A stretch of 40,033 nucleotides of DNA from Subtercola sp. (GCA_025463745.1 JAODBB010000189.1:1-40033), one strand, 5' to 3'. Positions 22,405 to 31,514 are shown, counted from the first letter of the stretch. Numbers and translations are program-made. The notes: a model not told the origin generated them from the sequence alone.

Positions 22405-23166
22405 ATGGCAATCGGTCCTGACCTCGAGATTCGTTACGGTATGGAGGTTCTGCACATCGCCGATGTCTATCTTCCGCCGTCACCGAGCCTCGGGCTCGTT
22501 ATTCTCCTTCACGGCGGATTCTGGAGAACGAAGTACGACCGAACGCACCTCAGACCCCTTGCACGAGCGTTGGCCGAGAACGGGTTCAGCGTCGCCCTGC
22601 CTGAATATCGGCGTATCGGCGACGAAGGGGGAGGCCACCCCGGCACTTTCGACGACATCGAACTCGCCGTTGCCGTTCTGCCCCGTCTCGTGAACGCCCT
22701 GATCCCAGACGTGCATCGAGTCGCACGTGTCGCCGTCGTCGGTCATTCCGCCGGAGGACAGCTCGCTCTCTGGAGCCAACGTGCACGACGTTCAGGTGGC
22801 GAGGTTTCCCGGGTTGTCGATCGGGTGGTATCGCTGGCGGGGGTGCTCGACATGGCCGAAGCGCGTCGGTTGCACCTCAGCTCCGATGCGGTGGCAGAAC
22901 TGCTGAACGAGTCTGCGCCGGGATTCTGCGAGAGGCTCGCCGCTGCCGACCCGATGCGATTGGCGATCCCAGATCACGCCACCACCCGAACTGTGCTTCT
23001 TCACGGCACAAAAGACACTGCGGTGCCCGTCGATTTCAGTCGGGCTTATGCGGTGCGCGACGCGAGCATCGAGTTTCACGAACTCCCGCAGGCCGGCCAC
23101 TACGAATTGATCGACCCGCAGAGCGACGTCTTCCCTGTTCTCCTCGGTGTCTTGCAGCGCAGCTAG
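22405..23166 (+). CDS. Alpha/beta hydrolase, probable arylformamidase (kynurenine formamidase)
   Basis: 253 residues from ATG 22405, three bases behind the tryptophan dioxygenase stop. The oxyanion motif is H-G-G-F-W at 36-40 and the nucleophile elbow is G-H-S-A-G-G-Q near residue 113. An Asp near G-T-K-D-T-A-V-P and His in A-G-H-Y-E complete the triad. HGGFW plus a position next to kynA is typical for the alpha/beta-hydrolase class of N-formylkynurenine formamidases, so the pair probably converts tryptophan to kynurenine. The substrate is inferred from context. No kynureninase is in the window. Confidence 0.82.
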   Translation: MAIGPDLEIRYGMEVLHIADVYLPPSPSLGLVILLHGGFWRTKYDRTHLRPLARALAENGFSVALPEYRRIGDEGGGHPGTFDDIELAVAVLPRLVNALIPDVHRVARVAVVGHSAGGQLALWSQRARRSGGEVSRVVDRVVSLAGVLDMAEARRLHLSSDAVAELLNESAPGFCERLAAADPMRLAIPDHATTRTVLLHGTKDTAVPVDFSRAYAVRDASIEFHELPQAGHYELIDPQSDVFPVLLGVLQRS

Positions 23167-23197
23167 GTCACGACCTCAGGCCGCAGTCAGACCTCGT

Positions 23198-24934
23198 TCA
23201 GCTCGCTGCCTCACGCAACTCGAGGTACTTCGTGATGAGCGACTTGGTCGACGAGTCTTGGGCATCGAGTGCCTGCTCATCACCGTCGACGGCCGGCGCC
23301 ACCTGCAGCGCGAGCTGCTTGCCCAGCTCGACGCCCCACTGGTCGAACGAGTCGATGCCCCAGATCGTACCTTCGGTGAACACGATGTGCTCGTACAGGC
23401 CGATCAGCTGGCCGACGACGCTCGGTGTGAGTGCGGGGGCGAGGATGCTCGTGGTGGGCCGATTGCCGCTGAAGACCCGAGCCGGCACTACCGACTCCGC
23501 GGTGCCCTCGGCGCGCACCTCGTCGGCCGTCTTCCCGAACGCCAGAGCCTTCGTCTGGGCGAAGAAGTTGGCCATGAAGAGGGCGTGAACATCTTGGCCG
23601 GGTTTGACGGTCTTGCCGTCGCCGCTCTCGTCTTTCAGGGGGTGGGCCGGATTCGCGACCGCGATGAAGTCCGCCGGAATCAGCCGGGTGCCCTGGTGGA
23701 TGAGCTGGTAGAACGCGTGTTGGCCGTTCGTGCCCGGCTCGCCCCAGAAGATCTCGCCGGTATCGCTCGTCACGGGTGATCCATCCCACCGTACGCTCTT
23801 GCCGTTCGACTCCATCGTGAGCTGCTGGAGATAGGCGGGGAACCGGTGCAGGTATTGCGCATACGGCAGCACTGCGTGGCTCTGCGCCTTCAGAAAGTTC
23901 GTGTACCAGACATTGAGCAACCCCATCAGCACGGGCACGTTCTGTTCCAGCGGTGTGGTGCGCATGTGCTCGTCGATGGCGTGGAAGCCCGAGAGAAACT
24001 CGCGCCAGTTGTCGGGCCCGATGGCGATGACCACCGACGTGCCGATGGCCGAGTCGACCGAGTAACGGCCCCCCACCCAGTCCCAGAAGCCGAAGGCGTT
24101 CTGCGGGTCGATGCCGAAGGCGGCGACCTTGTCGAGAGCGGTTGACACCGCCACGAAGTGTTTTGCGACCGCGTTCTTACGGTCGTCGTCGGTGTCGGCG
24201 ATGGCGCCCGACTCGCTGAGGTTGTTCCACAACCACTGGCGCGCCAGTCTGGCGTTCGTCAGTGTCTCGAGAGTGCCGAAGGTCTTCGACGCGACGATGA
24301 AGAGCGTGGTCTCGGGGTCGAGGTCTGCTGTCTTCTCGTAGATGTCACTCGGGTCGATGTTCGAAACGAAACGGCACTGGATGCCCGCCTGCACATACGG
24401 CTTCAGAGCTTCGTACACCATCACCGGGCCGAGATCCGAGCCGCCGATGCCGATATTGACGACCGTCTCGATTCGTTTGCCGGTGATCCCGGTCCACGCG
24501 CCAGATCGCACGCTGTCGGCGAAGGCGAACACCTTGTCGAGCGTGGCGTGCACCTCGGCGTCGATGTCTTCCCCGTCGACCAGGAAACCCTTCGGCGGCA
24601 CCAACGCTTGGCCGTCTTTCGGCCGCCGGAGCGCCGTGTGCAGAACCGCGCGGTCTTCGGAACCGTTGATGTGCTGCCCGGCGATCATGGCCTGGTAACG
24701 ACCGGCGACGTCGGCATCCTTCGCCAGCTGCAGCAGGTGTCTCAGAACCTCCTCCGTCAAGAAAGACTTCGAGAGATCGACCGTGAGGTCGGCTGCCTGG
24801 AAGGTGTACCGAGAGGCCCGCGAGGCATCGGAAGCGAACCAGCCGCGCAGATCAGGCGAAAAACCCGTCGCGATGTCGCTGAGCTGTTTCCAGGCATCGG
24901 TCTGAGCGGAATCAACGGGAACGGATTCGGTCAC
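23198..24934 (-). CDS. pgi: Glucose-6-phosphate isomerase
   Basis: 578 residues, slightly longer than the typical ~550. Family motifs are [21 protein letters not shown] (phosphate site), the [10 protein letters not shown] region, [10 protein letters not shown] with the catalytic Glu, and [20 protein letters not shown]. It interconverts glucose-6-phosphate and fructose-6-phosphate in the cytoplasm. It is convergent with the arylformamidase gene, about 30 bases away, and divergent from nothing in particular. AGGAGA precedes the start at 24934. Confidence 0.97.
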   Translation of the reverse strand: MTESVPVDSAQTDAWKQLSDIATGFSPDLRGWFASDASRASRYTFQAADLTVDLSKSFLTEEVLRHLLQLAKDADVAGRYQAMIAGQHINGSEDRAVLHTALRRPKDGQALVPPKGFLVDGEDIDAEVHATLDKVFAFADSVRSGAWTGITGKRIETVVNIGIGGSDLGPVMVYEALKPYVQAGIQCRFVSNIDPSDIYEKTADLDPETTLFIVASKTFGTLETLTNARLARQWLWNNLSESGAIADTDDDRKNAVAKHFVAVSTALDKVAAFGIDPQNAFGFWDWVGGRYSVDSAIGTSVVIAIGPDNWREFLSGFHAIDEHMRTTPLEQNVPVLMGLLNVWYTNFLKAQSHAVLPYAQYLHRFPAYLQQLTMESNGKSVRWDGSPVTSDTGEIFWGEPGTNGQHAFYQLIHQGTRLIPADFIAVANPAHPLKDESGDGKTVKPGQDVHALFMANFFAQTKALAFGKTADEVRAEGTAESVVPARVFSGNRPTTSILAPALTPSVVGQLIGLYEHIVFTEGTIWGIDSFDQWGVELGKQLALQVAPAVDGDEQALDAQDSSTKSLITKYLELREAAS

Positions 24935-25060
24935 AATTCTCTCCTGAACGCTGGTGCGGTGGAAGGCCCGTGATTCCCCGGCGCCGCGGAAAGGGCCGCC
25001 TCAACACTATTCCTTCTGGTCGCCCATCGACGCTCTCCCCGGTTCTTGCACTGTGTGCGT

Positions 25061-26407
25061 TCAGCGTTCGTCACCCACGGTTCTGGTGGCCGCGACAGCG
25101 TACGCCAGAGTCGCGCGAGCGGCGGCGCCCTCGGCCCGGATGGTCGCTATGTCGCCGTTGACGAGCTGACCGTCGTGTACGACGAGCTCACCTCCGACCA
25201 GCACTGACGACACCGTGACTGTTGAGCCGGAATAGACCAGGTGATCTACGGCGCTCTCGCCCGTCCGAGCCGTGAATTGAGGTGCCCGAAAAACGGCGAT
25301 GTCGGCGATCATGCCGACCGCGATCGCTCCGAGTTCGCCTTCTCTGCCCAGAGCTCGCGCGCCATTGAGCGTGGCCATGTCGAACGCCTGTGAGGCTGGC
25401 ATCGCTTGAGGATCGCCGCTTGCACGATGAATGATCGAGGCGAGAAACAGCTCTCGCCTCGCATCGAGCGTGTTGTTGCAGGCCGCCCCGTCGGTTCCGA
25501 GGCCGACATTCACCCCGTGACCCCGCAGGCGTGGCACGTTGGCGATGCCCGAGCCGAGCTTGAGGTTCGCGGTCGGGCAATGGGCGACAGTCGTACCGGA
25601 GCCGGCCAGCAGAGTCACCTCCTCGTCTTCGAGCCAGACGCAGTGCGCGAGAACAGTGCGGGGGCCGAGAGCGCCCAGTTCAGAGAGCAGGAGCACATCG
25701 CGCGTGCCGTTCGCTTCGGAGACTTTGTCTGATTGCCCCCGGTTCTCGTTGACGTGCGTGTGGATCGTGAGGTCGTGTTGGCTCGCGAGAGCAACCGAGT
25801 CCGCCCACATCTGCGGGGTGGCGGCGCTGGGAGCTCGCGGCGAGACAGCAACCCGGATTCGATCGTCATAGCTCCCATGCCAGGTCTCGACCAGACGAAC
25901 GAGATCGGCCCACGCCGCCTCGGTCGACTCTCCGAGCAAGCGAGTGCCGGGCTCTTCTCTGTCCATGATCGCTTTGCCGATCGTGGCTCGGGCGCCGAGG
26001 TCGGCCGCTGCCTGGAAGGCCTGATCGGTGTGATGAGTGGTCTCCATGCTGAGAAAGGAGGTGGTTCCCGAAAGCAGCATCTCGGCTACGCCCCATCGTG
26101 CGGAAGCAGACATGGTGTCGGCGTCGAGCGCCTGTTCGAGCGGCCAGATCCATTGGTCGAGCCACGACATCACGTCGAGGTCTTCGGCGAGTCCGCTGAA
26201 CGCGGTCTGGCAGAGGTGCACGTGGGTCTGCACGACACCGGGGGTGACGATGCATCCGGTCGCGTCGATCTCGCGGGCGTCATCGGGCGCAGAGACGTCG
26301 GTGCCGACCGCGGTGATGAGCCCGTTCTCGACGAGAACATCGGCCTGCAGAGTGCCGAGCTCGCCCTGGGTGACGACGGTGGCATGACGAATGATGACTG
26401 ATTGCAC
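25061..26407 (-). CDS. Amidohydrolase: 5'-deoxyadenosine/S-adenosylhomocysteine deaminase-like (Atz/Trz subgroup)
   Basis: 448 residues from GTG 26407, with AGGAG six bases upstream; the longer frame to 26506 is an Arg-rich artefact. Metal-binding motif Q-T-H-V-H-L-C-Q-T is followed by G-L-A-E-D-L, I-W-P-L-E and M-E-T-T-H-H-T-D-Q-A-F, a pattern seen in DadD-type 5'-deoxyadenosine deaminases. Further metal and catalytic residues are T-H-V-N-E, L-A-H-C-V-W-L and G-L-G-T-D-G-A-A-C-N-N. The reaction would be deamination of an adenine nucleoside or related aminopurine to the oxo form. The gene begins the purine-type gene cluster and has a promoter with the CATTG-N5-CAATG operator, divergent from an aldo/keto reductase. 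Exact substrate is inferred. Confidence 0.82.
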   Translation of the reverse strand: MQSVIIRHATVVTQGELGTLQADVLVENGLITAVGTDVSAPDDAREIDATGCIVTPGVVQTHVHLCQTAFSGLAEDLDVMSWLDQWIWPLEQALDADTMSASARWGVAEMLLSGTTSFLSMETTHHTDQAFQAAADLGARATIGKAIMDREEPGTRLLGESTEAAWADLVRLVETWHGSYDDRIRVAVSPRAPSAATPQMWADSVALASQHDLTIHTHVNENRGQSDKVSEANGTRDVLLLSELGALGPRTVLAHCVWLEDEEVTLLAGSGTTVAHCPTANLKLGSGIANVPRLRGHGVNVGLGTDGAACNNTLDARRELFLASIIHRASGDPQAMPASQAFDMATLNGARALGREGELGAIAVGMIADIAVFRAPQFTARTGESAVDHLVYSGSTVTVSSVLVGGELVVHDGQLVNGDIATIRAEGAAARATLAYAVAATRTVGDER

Positions 26408-26537
26408 GGTGATCTCCTCTGAAAATTCTGCGCTGGTGCGACCGAACAAGCGGCTTCGCCGCCTGCCGGTGCTCGCGGGTGCGGCGAGACGGCCTCTGCG
26501 GCGCAACTCGGAGCCTCCACTGCCGCGTCTATGGCAT

Positions 26538-26566
26538 TATTGTCCATTGTTGGGCAATGAAACCAA
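26538..26566 (-). promoter_or_regulatory. Promoter of the nucleoside deaminase gene with GntR-type operator in the spacer
   Basis: On the minus strand TTGGTT (26566-26561), a 17-bp spacer and ACAATA (26543-26538). The spacer contains the perfect palindrome CATTG-CCCAA-CAATG (26559-26545). The same palindrome in the same promoter position occurs before the PfkB gene. The aldo/keto reductase start is at 26645 on the other side and may share the site. Confidence 0.6.
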
Positions 26567-26644
26567 TCGAGGGCGATTTGTTCACAAGGCTGTTACGTGC
26601 ATACCGTTCCCCCGCCCGCGCTCCTTCATTCGAGAGGCTTCACG

Positions 26645-27664
26645 ATGGATTACACCACACTCGGCGCGCGAGGCCCTCGCGTCTCGCGCTTCGGACTCGG
26701 AACGATGACGATTCTGGGCGCGGGCGAGGCCGAGGCGCACACGCTGGTTCGGCACGCCATCGACGAAGGGCTCACGCTGATCGATACCGCCGATGTCTAC
26801 GGCGACGGGCGGGTCGAAGAGGTTCTCGGTGCCGCGTTGAAGGGCCGACGAGACACTGTCGTGCTCGCAACCAAGTTCGGGTTGCCGATGCAGGGCGACA
26901 CCACGCGCGCGGGAGGGTCGAGGGGCTGGATGATCCGGGCCGTCGACGACAGCCTGCGCCGCTTGCGAACCGACTACATCGATCTCTATCAGCTGCACCG
27001 GCCCGACCCGGCGACGCCCATCGATGAGACCGTCGCCGCTTTCGATGAGCTCATCACTGCGGGAAAGGTCCGCTTCGCAGGCTCGTCGGTGTTCTCTGCC
27101 GAGCAGATCGTCGAGAGCCAATGGGCTGCGGAGCGCATCGGCGCACGACCCTTCGCAACGGAGCAGTCGCCCTACTCGATCTTCGTGCGCGGCGGCGAAC
27201 GCGCCACATTCTCGACCTGCCGCGCTCACCGGGTGGGTGTCATCGCCTGGAGCCCTCTGAACGGCGGCTGGCTCACGGGCAAGTACCGCGTCGGGCAGGA
27301 GGTTCCTGCCGATTCCCGTGCTGCCTCGGGAAACCCGTTCGTCAGAGCAGACGATGAGACCAAGCTCGCGCTCGTCGATCGGCTCAGTGCCGTCGCCGCC
27401 GACGCCGGCCTGACGCTCACTCAGCTGGGGCTGGCCTTCACTCTGGCGCATCCGGCGATCTCAGCGACCCTCGTCGGGCCGCGCACCGATGCCCAATTGA
27501 CCGAGCTTCTTGCAGCCGTCGACGTTCAGTTGTCAACCGCAACACTCGACCAGGTCGATGCCATCGTCGCGCCGGGCGTCGACGTCGACCCGCGAAATGC
27601 GGGCACGACTCCCCGCGGACTCCTGGTCGGCGAACGGCGTCGGCCCGAGCTGATCGGCGGATGA
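26645..27664 (+). CDS. Aldo/keto reductase
   Basis: 339 residues from ATG 26645 (the longer start at 26597 adds a Pro/His-rich unconserved stretch). The catalytic tetrad is complete: Asp47 and Tyr52 in L-I-D-T-A-D-V-Y-G, Lys77 in A-T-K-F-G, and His118 in Y-Q-L-H-R-P-D. The C-terminal G-V-I-A-W-S-P-L-N-G-G-W-L-T-G-K is also typical. It probably reduces an aldehyde or ketone with NADPH. It is divergent from the nucleoside deaminase gene and convergent with the gntR gene, so a role in the same pathway (for instance removal of an aldehyde product) is plausible but unproven. Its stop lies inside an 11-bp duplication (TGATCGGCGGA). Confidence 0.9.
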   Translation: MDYTTLGARGPRVSRFGLGTMTILGAGEAEAHTLVRHAIDEGLTLIDTADVYGDGRVEEVLGAALKGRRDTVVLATKFGLPMQGDTTRAGGSRGWMIRAVDDSLRRLRTDYIDLYQLHRPDPATPIDETVAAFDELITAGKVRFAGSSVFSAEQIVESQWAAERIGARPFATEQSPYSIFVRGGERATFSTCRAHRVGVIAWSPLNGGWLTGKYRVGQEVPADSRAASGNPFVRADDETKLALVDRLSAVAADAGLTLTQLGLAFTLAHPAISATLVGPRTDAQLTELLAAVDVQLSTATLDQVDAIVAPGVDVDPRNAGTTPRGLLVGERRRPELIGG

Positions 27665-27723
27665 TCGGCGGCGCTCGAGGTCACTGACGAGGCCTCAGCG
27701 CAACTTCGTCGGCGTAGCTCTGA

Positions 27724-27748
27724 AGGGCGGCCTCTTTCGGCCGGCCCT
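27724..27748. terminator. Bidirectional hairpin terminator between convergent AKR and gntR genes
   Basis: AGGGC-GGCC pairs with GGCC-(g)-GCCCT around a TCTTTC loop, a 9-bp stem with one bulged base. It lies 60 bases past the aldo/keto reductase stop and overlaps the last codon of the gntR gene, so it could end transcription from both sides. Confidence 0.55.
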
Positions 27749-28568
27749 AAAGCGCGTCGAGCGTGAGCGAATCGGCACCCGAGGGGTTTTCGCCCACCGC
27801 GAGCACGACCGAGTCGAGCCGGATCAGGTACTTGGCGAGGAACACGGGTTTGCCTTGCCTGCTCAACACCGTCGTCAGGCTGGTCTGGTGGCCGCGGGGA
27901 ACCAGATTGAACCCCGTGCGCGAGCCTGATGACGACCCAGGCGCCAACCGCCACAACGTCGGGATGCACTTGGATCGGAATTGCGGCCCGAGTGCAGCGA
28001 GCAGAGTCTGGCCGACCCCCTCGGGTTCGGCGGAGTGGTCGGCCAGATGCACCGGGATGTTCCCCTCGGCGGCGGGCACCAGTTCGATCGCCGAGGCGAC
28101 GGGCTCATCGCCGAGGTAGAACAGACTCTCGCGGCAGAGCAGCATCTTGTCGCTGTCGCCCAACTCGAGCAGCACCCGGCTCCAGTTGGTGATGGCTACC
28201 GGCTCGGTTCGAATGATCTCTACGCGCAGCGGAGCGGTCGCCTGAAGCATGTCTTCCAGTGGGGCGTTGAACGTCGGCGGCCGCGACGAGGGCTTCGCCA
28301 GTTGTCGGCGCCGGGGGTCTGCGCCGCGTTCGATCACGCCGTCTTCTTCGAGCAGGCGCAGTGCCTCGCGCAACACGGTTCTGCTCACGCCGAGGTCGGC
28401 CGAGAGTTCTACCTCCGGCGGAATGCTGTCGCCGACACGACCATACTTCAGCAGTGCCTCGACCAGCCTGTCGTAGACCTGAACAGAGAGCGGTCGACGA
28501 TCACGCACCGGTTTCATTGTGGGGAGAGAGTCGCCTGTCACTGGGCCCTTCTCGTCTTCAGCACTCAT
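27747..28568 (-). CDS. GntR-family regulator with UTRA ligand domain (HutC subfamily)
   Basis: 273 residues from ATG 28568. The winged helix covers about residues 26-95 with the GntR core I-P-P-E-V-E-L-S-A-D-L-G-V-S-R-T-V-L-R-E-A-L, though split by a slightly unusual G-R-V-G-D-S. A UTRA-like domain runs from about 105 to 265, where ligands of HutC-type regulators bind. Its gene is divergent from the PfkB operon, and the palindrome CATTG-N5-CAATG stands in that operon's promoter and in the deaminase promoter, so this protein is the best candidate for the regulator of the nucleoside cluster. The inducer is probably a nucleoside, base or phosphorylated intermediate (inference). Confidence 0.85.
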   Translation of the reverse strand: MSAEDEKGPVTGDSLPTMKPVRDRRPLSVQVYDRLVEALLKYGRVGDSIPPEVELSADLGVSRTVLREALRLLEEDGVIERGADPRRRQLAKPSSRPPTFNAPLEDMLQATAPLRVEIIRTEPVAITNWSRVLLELGDSDKMLLCRESLFYLGDEPVASAIELVPAAEGNIPVHLADHSAEPEGVGQTLLAALGPQFRSKCIPTLWRLAPGSSSGSRTGFNLVPRGHQTSLTTVLSRQGKPVFLAKYLIRLDSVVLAVGENPSGADSLTLDAL

Positions 28569-28645
28569 TGTCTAACGCGCCGGGGTGGGGAGCTCGTGTC
28601 GATCAGATTACCAATGTAACGGCCGTGTAAACAAACACGTCTCAG

Positions 28646-28674
28646 TTCGGTGCATTGCTAAACAATGAACAATG
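28646..28674 (+). promoter_or_regulatory. Promoter of the kinase/LOG-like/BMP-transporter operon with GntR-type operator in the spacer
   Basis: TTCGGT (28646-28651), a 17-bp spacer and ACAATG (28669-28674). The spacer carries CATTG-CTAAA-CAATG (28653-28667). Architecture and palindrome match the deaminase promoter. A second inverted repeat, CGTGT-AAACAA-ACACG (28624-28639), lies just upstream, towards gntR. Confidence 0.6.
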
Positions 28675-28727
28675 ATGGAAAACATGTTCCACGATTTCTC
28701 CTTCATCACCGGTCAGGCGGGTACGCG

Positions 28728-29747
28728 ATGAGCGCCGTTCTCGCCATCGTAGGCGCTCTGAGCATCGACAGCATCGTGGCTCAAGACGGTCGCCATGTCT
28801 TGGGCAAGGTCGGCGGAAATGCTGTGTGGTCTTCGCTCGGCGCGACCATCTCGGGCAACGCTCCGCGCATTCTGTCGATGGTCGGAACCGACTACCCGGC
28901 ACATGTTCTCGAAACGCTTTCTGCGGCGGGCGTCGATACGACGGCTGTCGTGCAGCTCGAACGCGAGCATCCGGTTCGGGTCACCTTCGCGCATCTGCCC
29001 GACGGCGGGCGGATTCAGCCCGTGCCGACGGAGATGATCGCGGGGCTGCCGGCGGCGGCTCAGGCCGAATTCATCGACACCACGAAGACACCCGAGATTC
29101 TGCGTCTCGGCTCGCCCGAAGGCCACGACATTCCCGAGTCGTGGCTCGACGAGGTGGACTTCTGGCACCTTCCCCTCCTGCCGCTCGTGCGGCACCGCAG
29201 CGTGGTCGAGCGGCTCGCTCGGGCGCGCGGAAGGCTGCACACCGATTGCCCCGCCCGCTCCGACCTGATCGGCGACCCCTTCGGGCGGCTGTCTCCGACG
29301 CTTCCGTCGATCACGGTCTTTCTGCCGAGCACCTCGGATTTCGACGTGATCGCGCCAGACCAGTCGACCAGCGACAGCGTCGCCGAGCTCCGTGCGGCAG
29401 GCTCGCGGGAGCTCATCGTCAAGGCCGGCGGCTCGGGATCGTTCGTTCTCGACGGTGACTCGGTGTGGCATGTGCCGGCCTTCTCTGACCTGCCGATCGA
29501 TCCGACCGGTGCCGGCGACACCTTCTGCGGAGGATTTCTGGTGGGCATGGCGTCGACCGGCGATCTGGTCGAGGCTGCGGCGCTCGGCTCTGCCGCGGCG
29601 TCGTTCGCCGTCGCCACAGAGAACCCGCTGACGCTCATCGATATCGAGCCCGAACGCACCCTCGCTCGGGCTCGGTCGATTCTCGGCAAGACCACACGAC
29701 TCTCCGGCTCCATCGACGACTATGAACGGGCTGTATTCTCATGCTGA
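28728..29747 (+). CDS. PfkB-family carbohydrate/nucleoside kinase
   Basis: 339 residues from ATG 28728; the upstream ATG at 28665 lies in the promoter. Motifs are G-K-V-G-G-N-A-V-W-S-S-L-G-A (substrate-side GG signature) and D-P-T-G-A-G-D-T-F-C-G-G-F with the catalytic Asp (PfkB signature 2). The family phosphorylates a sugar or nucleoside hydroxyl at C5' or C1. Here the next gene, overlapping by seven bases, encodes a LOG-like protein, and a nucleoside importer follows. That combination suggests nucleoside-5'-phosphate formation followed by base release, which is inference. The region around residues 180-200 is not closely like ribokinase. Confidence 0.88.
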   Translation: MSAVLAIVGALSIDSIVAQDGRHVLGKVGGNAVWSSLGATISGNAPRILSMVGTDYPAHVLETLSAAGVDTTAVVQLEREHPVRVTFAHLPDGGRIQPVPTEMIAGLPAAAQAEFIDTTKTPEILRLGSPEGHDIPESWLDEVDFWHLPLLPLVRHRSVVERLARARGRLHTDCPARSDLIGDPFGRLSPTLPSITVFLPSTSDFDVIAPDQSTSDSVAELRAAGSRELIVKAGGSGSFVLDGDSVWHVPAFSDLPIDPTGAGDTFCGGFLVGMASTGDLVEAAALGSAAASFAVATENPLTLIDIEPERTLARARSILGKTTRLSGSIDDYERAVFSC

Positions 29748-30313
29748 AAATCGGAGTGATCGGGCGCAGTTGGCGCGAGGGCGAAACCCTGCCGCCCCAC
29801 GTTCTCGACACCGCGTACGCCGTGGGCAAAGGAATCGCCGAGGCTGGTGCCGTTCTGGTCACCGGCGGCACCGGCGGTGTGATGGAGGCTTCGAGCCGCG
29901 GCGCGTTCGAGGCCGGCGGCCTCAGCATTGGTTTTCTGCCCTACGCCGACACCGAAAAGGCGAATCCGTTCGTCACCATCGCCTTCCCCACGGGCATGGG
30001 CACCATCCGCAACATCCTCACTGCCCGGTGCTGCGACAGCCTGGTCATGATCGGCGGCGGTGTGGGCACACTGAACGAAGTGACTATCGCTTACGACTCA
30101 GGCGTGCCCGTCGTCGTCGTCGAGGGCAGCACCGGCTGGGCCGATCGGCTGCGCTCGTCTATCGACGAAGGAATCTGGATGGACGACCGCCACGTCGTTC
30201 CGCTGAGCTATGCTGCCGACCCTGCCACGGCAGTGGCGGCGGCACTAGAACGAGCGCTCGAGCCTCGACAGGGGTCGAAGCTCAGCGCCTACACCGGTTG
30301 GGCGGGCCAATGA
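29741..30313 (+). CDS. TIGR00725/LOG-like protein (possible nucleotide phosphoribohydrolase)
   Basis: 190 residues, ATG 29741 overlapping the kinase end by seven bases. It has the Rossmann-like fold signature of the LOG/lysine-decarboxylase-like superfamily: L-V-T-G-G-T-G-G-V-M-E-A at 40-50, M-G-T-I-R-N at 86-91, and I-G-G-G-V-G-T-L-N-E at 104-113, the equivalent of PGGxGTxxE. LOG and PpnN members hydrolyse the N-glycosidic bond of nucleoside 5'-monophosphates, giving a base and ribose-5-phosphate. TIGR00725 relatives have no settled function, and G-G-G-V differs from P-G-G-x, so activity is not certain. The position between a kinase and a nucleoside importer makes such a role worth considering. 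Confidence 0.8.
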   Translation: MLKIGVIGRSWREGETLPPHVLDTAYAVGKGIAEAGAVLVTGGTGGVMEASSRGAFEAGGLSIGFLPYADTEKANPFVTIAFPTGMGTIRNILTARCCDSLVMIGGGVGTLNEVTIAYDSGVPVVVVEGSTGWADRLRSSIDEGIWMDDRHVVPLSYAADPATAVAAALERALEPRQGSKLSAYTGWAGQ

Positions 30314-30434
30314 TCCGCTCGCACCGATGGAGCACCACAAGCACCACCGGCACCACGAACACCGGTGCGCTGCATCCGCGGCACATCGTTCTGTAACTGC
30401 ACTCCCTTCACACACCCGCAAACAAGGAGTTCTC

Positions 30435-31514
30435 GTGATCACGAAACGCACCCTCGCTCGTAACGCCAAGAAAGTCGCCACTCTCACCCTCAGCATCGCT
30501 GCAGTCGCCGGCCTCGCTGCCTGCTCCTCCGGCGGCGCATCAGCCGCTTCCACCGCGGCAGCAGGCGCCCCCGTCTGGGCCATGGTCACCGACCAGGCCG
30601 GCTTGGGCGACAAGGGCTTCAATGACCTGGCCAAGGCAGGCATCGATGACAGCGTCACCAAGCTCGGCGGTACCGAGCAGATTCTGCAGTCGACCGACCA
30701 GTCGCAATACGTGACCAATCTGCAGCAGGCGGTGACCGGCGGCGCGACCGTCACAACCGGCGTCGGATTCCTGCTGACAGATGCCATGGTGCAGATCGCC
30801 CAGGCAAACCCGAATGCGAAGTTCACCCTGATCGACTCGATCGCAGCCGACAGTGCCGGCAACCCGGTGCCGAACGTGGCCAGCATCACGTTCAAGGAGC
30901 AGGAAGCCTCGTTTCTCGCGGGAATCGTGGCCGGCCTCACCACGAAGACGAACAACATCGGGTTCGTCGGCGGTATCGAGATTCCCTCGGTCGACCGGTT
31001 CTACTCGGGGTTCGCTGCCGGCATCCAGGAGGTCAATCCTTCGGCCAAAGTGACGGCAGCGTATGTCGGTGACTTCGCCGACTCCGCGAAGGCCAAAGAA
31101 CTTGCGACCGGCTTCTACGACCAGGGTGCCGACATCGTGATGGATGTCGCGGGCGCCGCTGGTCTCGGAACGTTCGACGCCGCCAAGAGCCTCGGTGCCA
31201 ACCACTGGGTGGTGAGCACCGACACCTGCAAGGAGTCGCTGGCACCCGACAACTTCCTCACCTCCGCCGTGAAAGACGTGCAGGGCTCCGTGCTCAATGA
31301 GAACACCGCTGCTGCGAACGGAACGTTCAAGGGCGGTTCGACCGTGCTCGGTCTCGCAGACAACGGGGTCGGTCTCTGCCAAGACAACATCTCGACCATC
31401 CCGTCGTCGATCATGACCAAGGTCACCGCGGCAACGGCGGCGATCAAGGCCGGCACACTCGTGCCGCCGGCGACTCCCGACGAACTGAAGACGTTCAAAC
31501 CCGGCACCCTGTGA
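30435..31514 (+). CDS. BMP-family (BmpA/Med-like) nucleoside-binding lipoprotein of an ABC importer
   Basis: 359 residues from GTG 30435 with AAGGAG just upstream. The lipobox is G-L-A-A-C, giving an acylated Cys30 after a typical signal. The mature protein shows BMP-family patterns: D-Q-A-G-L-G-D-K-G-F-N-D-L-A near the N-terminus, F-K-E-Q-E-A-S-F-L-A-G-I, G-F-V-G-G-I-E-I-P-S-V-D-R-F and D-V-A-G-A-A-G. BMP-family lipoproteins usually bind purine nucleosides or related compounds. ATPase and two permease genes follow directly, so this is the binding component. The 121 bases before it contain a small hairpin and no palindrome of the GntR type. Confidence 0.9.
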   Translation: MITKRTLARNAKKVATLTLSIAAVAGLAACSSGGASAASTAAAGAPVWAMVTDQAGLGDKGFNDLAKAGIDDSVTKLGGTEQILQSTDQSQYVTNLQQAVTGGATVTTGVGFLLTDAMVQIAQANPNAKFTLIDSIAADSAGNPVPNVASITFKEQEASFLAGIVAGLTTKTNNIGFVGGIEIPSVDRFYSGFAAGIQEVNPSAKVTAAYVGDFADSAKAKELATGFYDQGADIVMDVAGAAGLGTFDAAKSLGANHWVVSTDTCKESLAPDNFLTSAVKDVQGSVLNENTAAANGTFKGGSTVLGLADNGVGLCQDNISTIPSSIMTKVTAATAAIKAGTLVPPATPDELKTFKPGTL

